Assembly: GCA_036677505.1 (NCBI GenBank) | Contig: JAVBWK010000027.1 | Location: forward strand, 19,456-83,455 | Direction of reading: 5' to 3' | DNA: 64,000 nucleotides | Origin: UBA2227 sp036677505 | Lineage (GTDB): Bacteria; Bacillota_I; Bacilli_A; Erysipelotrichales; Erysipelotrichaceae | Shown: positions 57,882 through 64,000 of the stretch, one piece after another | Layout of the letters: every line of letters starts with the position of its first letter | How positions within the stretch are numbered: the stretch's first letter is position 1 | Made by a program: the position numbers and the translations under genes | The notes under the pieces: model-generated | Seen by the model: the letters and a program-made list of their open reading frames with translations, nothing else | Databases searched by the model: none | What the model was told of the DNA's origin: nothing

Positions 57882-58450
57882 AAGATCTCCTCGATTCTTC
57901 TGCGCATGAGCACTTCATTTTTGCCGATTCTGCCGATCTTCTGAAATCCCAACTCAGTGTAGAATGCGACGCTGCCATTGTGTTGAAATCGGTTGTGCCG
58001 ATCGATGAAGTCAAACGGGAAAGCTTCGATCGCGGTTGCGCCAAGCTGTATCATCGTTTCGATGGCAGCTTCGGTTACTTTGCGGGCATATCCCCTCTTC
58101 CTGTATTCCTTATCTACAAATATACAGCTGATGCGCCACACTTTGTCATCTGAGATGTCTGAATCAGAGTTCGTGCGGTTTCTTTCAAAGCGTTTAAACG
58201 TATTTTTCTGGCCAAACTGGCACCAGGCTACGGGCTGATCATTCACATAGTAGAGACCGCCGGTAGATCCGAATCTGTCAACTTTCTCGCGATGGAACTG
58301 CTTTCTGCCTTCTTTGTCCAATTTCGCATATTCGCCTGCAGATGCAAGATAAAAACTGCACCAGCAACCGCCGCGTACTCCCTTGTGTTTTTCAAACAGT
58401 GTCTCAAAGTCATCCCAGCGCTCGGGTATAAGAAGTTCGAATCGTTCCAT
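57878..58450 (-). CDS. GNAT family N-acetyltransferase
   Basis: 190 residues. It begins MERFELLIPERWDDFETLFE with GCWCSFYL, a pattern seen in many Bacillota acetyltransferases, and the acetyl-CoA motif is VDKEYRKRGYARKVTEAAIE (R-x-x-G-x-A). SVAFYTELGFQKIGR follows. It is the first gene of the glycan operon and overlaps the epimerase gene, so a role in acetylating an amino sugar is possible but unproven. Confidence 0.85.
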   Translation of the reverse strand: MERFELLIPERWDDFETLFEKHKGVRGGCWCSFYLASAGEYAKLDKEGRKQFHREKVDRFGSTGGLYYVNDQPVAWCQFGQKNTFKRFERNRTNSDSDISDDKVWRISCIFVDKEYRKRGYARKVTEAAIETMIQLGATAIEAFPFDFIDRHNRFQHNGSVAFYTELGFQKIGRIGKNEVLMRRRIEEIL

Positions 58451-58485
58451 GGTTCACCACTCGTCATTTATGATAACACACTTCA

Positions 58486-58514
58486 TAAAAAATGGGCACT
58501 TTTTCTGAGTGCCC
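58486..58514 (-). terminator. Terminator of the cohesin-dockerin operon
   Basis: GGGCACT-N7-AGTGCCC, a perfect 7-base stem, then ATTTTTTATG on the minus strand, 20 bases beyond the cohesin gene stop. Confidence 0.88.
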
Positions 58515-58534
58515 GAAGTATCATGGGATATTGA

Positions 58535-60424
58535 TTATGCGCGATACGGATTACGCTTTTTCTCTTGGTAATACAAATATGCAAACAGCAGGATGAGCAA
58601 CAGCTCCCCACCAGCCACAAATACCCAGGGGCTCAGCGGTTGTGCTTCTTCTCCATAAGTAAAGTCTGCTTTGGTCAAAGTGTAATCCGAGCAGTGTTCC
58701 AGCGGAAAGGATACAAATCCGTCCTTGACCACCAGATTATTGAGGATCAGTTCCATCTGCTGCGTTTCTTTGTTGTAGTAGTAGAACTTGAGCGTTTCCT
58801 CATTTTCAAACTCGTTTCCGACGTATACAGTGACGGTCGTTCCTTTTGGCAGTTCGCCGGAGTGGTAGAAGGATAAATCAACCCGTCGTGCATAGTTAGT
58901 GATTTTGTCGATATCAAGAATGTTAAGTGCTCCGAAGATAATTCCGGACTTGACTTTCAGGGTCGTATCCATTTGGCTGCCGTCAAAGGTCCAAGCATAC
59001 AGAAGATCGCCAAGGTTGTTGCGGCGGTTGATCGTCAGTTTCTTCTTCGTTGTTTTCAGAGCATCGATGATTTCCTTTGAAATCTCATCTTCCGGTCCGA
59101 CGATGGCAACGACTTCTTCTGCGACAGATTCATTGATGGCTTGTAAGGCTTGTTCGATCGGGATGACCGGTCCCATAGTCGAGCGGATGACTTTAATGAC
59201 ATAGAGATTGGCCACGCCGCTTTCAGAGGTTACGGTGACCTGGATCTCATTGATCCCAAACTGAAGTTCTTCGATGTTATTGACAGTCAGTGCGGCTTTC
59301 GCATCTTCTGCCTGTGCTTTTATTTCCACAAATGAAACCGTGTTGTCCACCGTGATTTCATATTCTTTGATATCTGTACCAAAAGAGATCGGATAACCGA
59401 CAACTTCCAGTGATTTCAATCTGTTATTTGTAGAGAGATTGCCGGCATTGCCCTGTAAATCTCTTCTGACGATATTCAGGGTATATGTACGTCGGGTCTG
59501 ATTTTCAGCTGTGACCACGATCGCAAAGGTGTTTGTATATACTTTGAGCGTCTTGACTCCGGCACCGGTAACCCTGGCTTTACTGTCTTCCGGTGTGGCT
59601 GTGATTGTGATGCTGGTCACCGGATGATCGACGACAACCGTGTAGGCTTGGGTAAGCTTATCAAAGCTGATTTCTCCTTCACTCAGACTCAGGGAGGCTA
59701 AATAATTGTTATTGCTGCGATAGTCATTGCGGGTAACGATGACGTTGTATGTTTTTCTTGCACCGCTTTCCGCTGTGACGGTTACACCCAATGTATTTCT
59801 TCCGTAGGCCAGATTTCTTGTGCCTACTCCGGTCACTGTAGCTTTGGCATCAGCGGCAACGGCGGCGAGTGTAACACTGCTGGCATCGGTTCTGCCCATA
59901 TCATAGCTAAGCGTGTTGGCATTGAAATTCGTCACACTTCTGCCGTTGAGGGAAAGTGATGTCAGGTTGTTATTGGCAGATAACACGCGAACGGTATGAG
60001 TTTTACTGGTGCCGGTCAAATCCTGGGTACCATCGGTTCCGGTCACATTGGTAAAGGTAATATTGGTACTGGCACCAACCAGAAAGGCGGCTTTAGCTTT
60101 AAAAGTGAAGGTTGCCATGGCAAAAGTACCGGACTGACCGGACGTTTTGTCCATGACCACTTCGGGACCGACGGTGAGTGAATAACCGTTTCGTTCTTCC
60201 CACGAGACCAACGTAAGCAGATTGGTGTCATAGGTGAATTTCGCTGTCATCCCGGAAAGGTTCGTTGCACCTGAAACTCCCAACGTGATCGTGAATGTTC
60301 CCTCAGAGACGATCCCCGTCACTCCGGAAGTTGTCGTTGTAAAGTCGACCGCTTTCGGTTCGATGGTGGCAAAATTCATACACAAAACAATGCTTACCAA
60401 TAAAATGTTCAGTAGTTTTTTCAT
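58535..60424 (-). CDS. Membrane-anchored cohesin-domain protein with three cadherin-like domains
   Basis: 629 residues. A signal peptide (KKLLNILLVSIVLCMNFATI) is followed by a cohesin-like beta-sandwich at about 27-150: SEGTFTITLGVSGATNLSGM, AKFTYDTNLLTLVSWE, GTFAMATFTFKAKAAF. Three repeats of the cadherin-like beta-sandwich family (PF12733 type) follow at about 151-232, 237-322 and 330-415, each with the pattern L-x-S-L ... Y-x-V-x-V ... YxLxIVR. A unique region (to about 595, with PLEHCSDYTLTKADF) leads to a C-terminal helix (SPWVFVAGGELLLILLFAYL) and a basic tail. There is no LPxTG, so it stays in the membrane with the cohesin outside. It lies 4 bases after the dockerin gene and is presumably its receptor. 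Confidence 0.82.
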   Translation of the reverse strand: MKKLLNILLVSIVLCMNFATIEPKAVDFTTTTSGVTGIVSEGTFTITLGVSGATNLSGMTAKFTYDTNLLTLVSWEERNGYSLTVGPEVVMDKTSGQSGTFAMATFTFKAKAAFLVGASTNITFTNVTGTDGTQDLTGTSKTHTVRVLSANNNLTSLSLNGRSVTNFNANTLSYDMGRTDASSVTLAAVAADAKATVTGVGTRNLAYGRNTLGVTVTAESGARKTYNVIVTRNDYRSNNNYLASLSLSEGEISFDKLTQAYTVVVDHPVTSITITATPEDSKARVTGAGVKTLKVYTNTFAIVVTAENQTRRTYTLNIVRRDLQGNAGNLSTNNRLKSLEVVGYPISFGTDIKEYEITVDNTVSFVEIKAQAEDAKAALTVNNIEELQFGINEIQVTVTSESGVANLYVIKVIRSTMGPVIPIEQALQAINESVAEEVVAIVGPEDEISKEIIDALKTTKKKLTINRRNNLGDLLYAWTFDGSQMDTTLKVKSGIIFGALNILDIDKITNYARRVDLSFYHSGELPKGTTVTVYVGNEFENEETLKFYYYNKETQQMELILNNLVVKDGFVSFPLEHCSDYTLTKADFTYGEEAQPLSPWVFVAGGELLLILLFAYLYYQEKKRNPYRA

Positions 60425-60428
60425 TTCC

Positions 60429-63400
60429 TTACTCCAATCCTGCCAGACGTCTTCTCAAAATGACTAAATCGGTGATGGAAACTGCGCCGCTGGCATTGAT
60501 ATCGGCTGCTTCTTTTGCTTTGTCGTTGATTGTCTCAAGTCCTGCCAGGTATCTTCGTAAGATGACAAGATCTGTGATGGTAACGCTGTTACTGTTGTTC
60601 ATATCCCCTTCCAAGACAAATTCGACGGTGACATTTACTCCTTTGTTCAACATGTTCAGCACGTAGGTATTGCTTCGGTCGCCAACCACGGTTCCATCCA
60701 GCCGCCATGCATATACCCGATAGCGGGTAGCCGGGGTTGCCGTAAACATGATGCTTCTTCCTTCAATGACCAGATTGCCGGAGTTGACCATGATGCTGTT
60801 GACCATGGCGATCAGATCTCCGCCGGTTCCGGTCAGTGAGTAATTCAGAGTATAGCCGATGTTGCTGATGATGACTGTTTTCTCACTGACATTACCGGCT
60901 AAATCAGTAGCGATAAAGGTGTAACTGCCGTTAGCGGTGAACAATCGTGATGGTGTATTCAGGCTTCCCTCATTGACACTTGCATTGACGGTCACGCTGG
61001 ACACCGGTGCTTCAGATTCATATGGTTCAAAGGTGATGACAGGTGCAGTCTTATCGAGTACAAAAGTCACCGTTGAAATGTTTCCGGCCAAGTCGGTAAC
61101 GACCAGGGTATAGGAGTTTTCGACCGAGACCAAAGTTTCGGAACTGAAGGCCAGTCCGTTCAATGTGGCACTGCCTTCGTTGAACGTTATGTTAAGATCA
61201 GTATTGTAATAGGCATTATTTTCTACGCCCGAAATGATCGGAGCGGTTTTATCAATGACGAAGCTGACGGTAGTTATATTTGATGCATCATCGGTAACTA
61301 CCAAAACATAACTTCCTTCCGCACTTACCGTCGTGCCTGAAATAAACTCAATTCCATTGAGAGTTGCGGTTCCTTTGTCAAAAGTGATGATGCGGCTGTT
61401 GTTGTAAAAGAAATTGTTGCTGACACCGGAGACTGCCGGAGCGTTTTTATCGATGTTGGTGATAGTCACAGTCCGTTCACTGACATTTCCTGCCAAATCG
61501 GTTGCGATGAATGTAAAACTGCCGTTTTCCGTAAATATGTGGCTGGTCACATTCAGACTTCCTTCGTTAGTGTCCGCAGTTACGGTGATATCGAGATTGG
61601 TCGGATCGGTGTTGTATGGGTCAATAGTAATGATCGGAGCCGTCTTATCCAGAACAAAGGCAACTGTCGTTACGTTTGAGGCCAAATCAGTTACGATGAG
61701 TGTATAAGAATCTTCAATGGTTACGGTTGTGCCAGAGGTAAATACAGCTCCGTTTAATGTCGCGTTACCTTCATCAAAGGTAATGGTCAGATCTGTTTTA
61801 TAGTATGTTCCGTCCGTAATACCGATGATGACCGGCGGTGTTTTATCGATGGTAAAGATGACCGTCGTAATATTTCCGGCCGCGTCGGTCACAATTAGTG
61901 TATAGGTTTGCTCCTGATTCACTAAGGTTCCAGAAGTGAAGTTTTCGCCGTTTAACGTTGCGGTCCCTTCATTAAATGCCGGATTGCGATTAGTGTTGTA
62001 TTGCACACCATTTTCAACTCCAGTAACGATCGGTGCTGTTTTATCAATGTTAGTGATGGTTACGGTACGTTCGGCGACATTACCTGCTAAGTCCGTAGCA
62101 ATAAACGTAAAGCTGCCGTTTTCAGTGAAAGTATGACTCGTGAAATTCAGGCTGCCTTCATTGGTGCTGGCAGTAACGATGATGTCTTGATTGGTTGGGG
62201 TTAGAATGTAAGTGTCGATGGTGATGATTGGAAGTGTCTTGTCGAGAACAAAAGCTACCGTTGTCACATTCCCTGCCAAATCGGTAACAATCAAAGTATA
62301 GGACCCTTCCGCTGTTACTGTCGTCCCTGTGGTGAACGGTAAGCTGTTTAGAGTGGCACTTCCTTCATTGAAGGTGATCGTCCGATTGGTATTGTAATAA
62401 GAACCATCGGTGACCCCAGTTACCTCAGGAGGTGTTTTATCAATGGTAAAGGTGATGGTTGTCACATTGTTCGCCAAATCGGTGACGATCAGGGTATAGA
62501 CACCCTCAGCTTCGATTGGTGTGCCTGAAATATAAGTTAAACCATTTAGGGTTGCCGTTCCTTCACTAAATATTGCAGATACTGTTGTATTATAGTAAGA
62601 ACCATCAGTAACTCCTGTGATATCTTGAGCGGTTTTATCAATCGTAAAGGTGATCGTGGTCACATTGTTTGCCAGATCAGTGACGACCAAAGTGTAGGAC
62701 CCTTCCGCTGTTACTGTTGTCCCTGTGGCGAACGGTAAGCTGTTTAGGGTGGCGGTTCCTTCATTGAACGTAATCGTCCGATTGGTGTTGTAATAGGAAC
62801 CATCGGTGACCCCAGTTACCTCAGGAGGTGTTTTATCAATGGTAAAGGTGATGGCTGTCACATTGTTCGCCAAATCCGTGACGATCAGGGTGTAAAAGTC
62901 CTCAGCCTCGATGGGTGTACCTGAAATATAAGCTAAACCATTTAGGGTAGCGGTCCCTTCGGTAAATTCTGCCGATACGCCGGTATTGTAGTAAGCCCCT
63001 CCTTCGACTCCGGTGACTACCGGTTCGGTTTGATCAATAGTGAAAGTAATCGTGGTCACGTTGTTCGCCAAATCGGTAACAACCAAAGTATAGGACCCTT
63101 CCGCTGTTACTGTCGTCCCTGTGGTGAACGGTAAGCTGTTTAGGGTTGCACTTCCTTCATTGAAGGTGATCGTCCGATTGGAGTTGTAATAGGAGCCATC
63201 GGTGACCCCAGTTACCTCAGGAGGTGTTTTGTCAATCGTAAAGGTGATGGTTGTCACATTGTCCGCCAGATCCGTGACGATCAGGGTGTAAAAGTCCTCA
63301 GCCTCGATGGGTGTACCTGAAATATAAGCTAAGCCATTTAGGGTAGCGGTCCCTTCGGTAAATTCTGCCGATACGCTGGTATTGTAGTAAGCCCCGTCCT

Positions 63401-63719
63401 CGACTCCGGTGACTTCAGGAGCAATCGTGTCAATCCAGAAGTTTACGGTTGTCGATTCGATGCCATCGGTAACGATTAAAACATATGCACCATCCAACGC
63501 TACAAGAGTGCCCGAAGTATAAGATAAACCGTTAAGAGTTGCGGTTACAGTACCACCGGCCTCATCGAAAGTGATGGTCACAGGCGTATTGTAATACATC
63601 CCATCCTCTACCCCGCTGACTGATGGTCCCTGCGCAAAAATATCTCCGACAGAGACAGAAATCAACGTCGCAACAATCATGGCGAAGATCAAGAAAAACT
63701 TTGAGAATCTCTTTGACAT
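60429..63719 (-). CDS. Secreted multi-Ig-repeat protein with C-terminal type I dockerin
   Basis: 1096 residues from the ATG at 63719 (AAAGGAGT box). After a signal peptide (FFLIFAMIVATLISVSV) come about 14 Ig-like repeats of some 66 residues, 11 of type A (GV.DG.YYNT ... F.EG.ATLNG ... YTLIVTDLA.NVTT..F.IDKT.P) and 3 of type B (the 8th, 11th and 14th; EGSLN.TS..FTENGSFTFIA). An InlB-B-like stretch of about 80 residues follows, and the protein ends with two dockerin calcium loops, DMNNSNSVTITDLVILRRYL and DINASGAVSITDLVILRRRL, having Asp1, Asn3, Ser5 and Asp12. No enzyme domain is seen, so it is structural or adhesive. It is cotranscribed with the cohesin gene. Confidence 0.88.
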   Translation of the reverse strand: MSKRFSKFFLIFAMIVATLISVSVGDIFAQGPSVSGVEDGMYYNTPVTITFDEAGGTVTATLNGLSYTSGTLVALDGAYVLIVTDGIESTTVNFWIDTIAPEVTGVEDGAYYNTSVSAEFTEGTATLNGLAYISGTPIEAEDFYTLIVTDLADNVTTITFTIDKTPPEVTGVTDGSYYNSNRTITFNEGSATLNSLPFTTGTTVTAEGSYTLVVTDLANNVTTITFTIDQTEPVVTGVEGGAYYNTGVSAEFTEGTATLNGLAYISGTPIEAEDFYTLIVTDLANNVTAITFTIDKTPPEVTGVTDGSYYNTNRTITFNEGTATLNSLPFATGTTVTAEGSYTLVVTDLANNVTTITFTIDKTAQDITGVTDGSYYNTTVSAIFSEGTATLNGLTYISGTPIEAEGVYTLIVTDLANNVTTITFTIDKTPPEVTGVTDGSYYNTNRTITFNEGSATLNSLPFTTGTTVTAEGSYTLIVTDLAGNVTTVAFVLDKTLPIITIDTYILTPTNQDIIVTASTNEGSLNFTSHTFTENGSFTFIATDLAGNVAERTVTITNIDKTAPIVTGVENGVQYNTNRNPAFNEGTATLNGENFTSGTLVNQEQTYTLIVTDAAGNITTVIFTIDKTPPVIIGITDGTYYKTDLTITFDEGNATLNGAVFTSGTTVTIEDSYTLIVTDLASNVTTVAFVLDKTAPIITIDPYNTDPTNLDITVTADTNEGSLNVTSHIFTENGSFTFIATDLAGNVSERTVTITNIDKNAPAVSGVSNNFFYNNSRIITFDKGTATLNGIEFISGTTVSAEGSYVLVVTDDASNITTVSFVIDKTAPIISGVENNAYYNTDLNITFNEGSATLNGLAFSSETLVSVENSYTLVVTDLAGNISTVTFVLDKTAPVITFEPYESEAPVSSVTVNASVNEGSLNTPSRLFTANGSYTFIATDLAGNVSEKTVIISNIGYTLNYSLTGTGGDLIAMVNSIMVNSGNLVIEGRSIMFTATPATRYRVYAWRLDGTVVGDRSNTYVLNMLNKGVNVTVEFVLEGDMNNSNSVTITDLVILRRYLAGLETINDKAKEAADINASGAVSITDLVILRRRLAGLE
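62228..63416 (-). repeat. Three tandem two-domain units (about 396 bases each) in the dockerin gene
   Basis: Ig repeats 2-7 alternate between two subtypes, one with GLAYISGTPIEAE and one with SLPFTTGTTVTAEGS, so the unit is a pair of domains repeated three times. The DNA copies (for example GGTAAGCTGTTTAG near 62338, 62734 and 63132) are spaced about 396 bases and are nearly identical, a sign of recent unequal duplication. Confidence 0.85.
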
Positions 63720-63737
63720 AAGCACTCCTTTCTTAAC

Positions 63738-63763
63738 TAAAAAAAGGCAGAGTAAAATTGCCT
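63738..63763 (-). terminator. Possible leader terminator of the dockerin operon
   Basis: AGGCA-N9-TGCCT followed by a U7 run, then 20 bases later the start codon of the dockerin gene. The 5-base stem is weak. It may be an attenuator in the 100-base leader, which also has a GGCATGCC palindrome near its 5' end. The rest of 63767-63988 shows no gene on either strand. Confidence 0.35.
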
Positions 63764-63828
63764 AAAAAATCTATTAACTTTATAGAAAGATCGTTATTCG
63801 TCATGGCATGCCCCACATCATTAACATA

Positions 63829-63858
63829 AGTTTACTCGGTATTGTTAATCATTGTCAA
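63829..63858 (-). promoter_or_regulatory. Promoter of the dockerin-cohesin operon
   Basis: Minus strand perfect TTGACA (63853-63858), 18 bases, TAAACT (63829-63834); transcription would start near 63822, giving a leader of about 100 bases. Confidence 0.65.
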
Positions 63859-63888
63859 TAATAGACTGGATTTAACAAGTGAAATATG

Positions 63889-63961
63889 TAGAGTTACAAT
63901 TGATGTGAGACTTAATGAGTAAAAATAGAAAAGCGAATGGAATCCTGTAAAATAGAGTTAC
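63889..63961. repeat. Short direct repeats TAGAGTTAC before the right-edge gene
   Basis: TAGAGTTAC occurs at 63889-63897 and 63953-63961, 64 bases apart, in an AT-rich stretch upstream of the cut-off plus-strand gene. They might belong to the end of an insertion sequence; no inverted partner is visible in the window. Confidence 0.2.
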
Positions 63962-63988
63962 CACACTTTATAGAAAGGATCCAATCGC

Positions 63989-64000
63989 ATGACTATTATA
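63989..64000 (+). CDS. Start of a cut-off plus-strand gene
   Basis: ATG at 63989 has AGAAAGGA nine bases upstream and reads M-T-I-I before the window ends. A weak promoter (TAAAAT at about 63948-63953) precedes it. The distinctly AT-rich surroundings and short direct repeats suggest a transposase gene, but four codons cannot show it. Confidence 0.35.

Noticed and set aside
60842..63620. Regular spaced repeats suggestive of a CRISPR array
   Set aside because: The repeats are about 200 bases, in frame within one long coding gene and encode Ig-like domains; there are no short identical repeats with unique spacers and no cas genes.
63738..63763. Strong terminator ending an upstream minus-strand gene
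   Set aside because: No minus-strand gene is seen upstream within the window and the stem has only five pairs; kept only as a possible attenuator.
1..64000. Mycoplasma-type genetic code, suggested by the NadD-YqeK fusion
   Set aside because: TGA ends several genes (for example rsfS, yqeH and mraY) and tryptophan is TGG; wall-synthesis genes are present.

Overview
The window looks like chromosome of a low-to-mid GC Bacillota, most likely an Erysipelotrichia-type or related lineage. The reasons are Bacillus-like gene neighbourhoods (yqeG-yqeH-yhbY-nadD/yqeK-rsfS-yqeM; hisS-aspS behind a T-box with a 6S-like RNA next to aspS; mraZ-rsmH-ftsL-pbp), AAGGAGG ribosome binding sites, TATAAT promoters, a NadD-YqeK fusion of the sort seen in Erysipelotrichia and Mollicutes, and TGA used as a stop. 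Peptidoglycan genes are present, so this is a walled cell. The genus assignment is inference only. No rRNA, tRNA, CRISPR array or complete mobile element was seen.

Layout. 1-3.6 kb (minus): ribosome assembly/NAD operon yqeG, yqeH, yhbY, nadD-yqeK, rsfS and a cut-off methyltransferase. 3.7-4.5 kb (plus): a HAD-fold protein that has lost its catalytic aspartates. 4.4-8.8 kb (minus): parE-parC. 8.9-12.2 kb: plsY, an oxidoreductase, a monofunctional transglycosylase, yneF and a membrane protein. 12.2-20.5 kb (minus): typA, 6S-like RNA, aspS, hisS with a T-box, rel and apt. 20.5-31 kb (minus): recJ, secDF, comN-like gene, murD, mraY, then pbp, ftsL, rsmH and mraZ under four evenly spaced MraZ boxes. 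31-35.1 kb (minus): a complete arginine-to-spermidine operon speD-speA-speE-speB. 35.1-41.9 kb (minus): esterase, helical-repeat protein, butyrate kinase, pflB-pflA with a CRP/FNR-type palindrome and a candidate small RNA, and an RpiR regulator.

Accessory part. 42-46.8 kb holds three secreted lipoprotein serpins (plus strand) with the same hinge and scaffold but different predicted P1 residues (Glu, Thr, Lys), interrupted by a deoxyribosyltransferase and an acetyltransferase. 46.8-50.5 kb (minus) is a tightly coupled operon: phosphopantetheinyl transferase, VanZ-like protein, Gfo/Idh/MocA oxidoreductase, HAD phosphatase and a two-part CHR transporter. 50.5-52.6 kb encodes a PAS-PAS-GGDEF-HD-GYP protein. 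52.6-58.5 kb is a small surface-glycan operon (acetyltransferase, UDP-glucuronate decarboxylase-like epimerase, pyruvyltransferase, glycosyltransferase, flippase) ending in a fumarylacetoacetase-family gene. 58.5-63.7 kb is the most striking locus: a two-gene unit in which a secreted protein with about 14 Ig-like repeats and a C-terminal type I dockerin is followed 4 bases later by a membrane-anchored protein with an N-terminal cohesin-like domain. This suggests a self-contained cohesin-dockerin surface complex without glycoside hydrolases. The right edge enters another plus-strand gene that is cut off.
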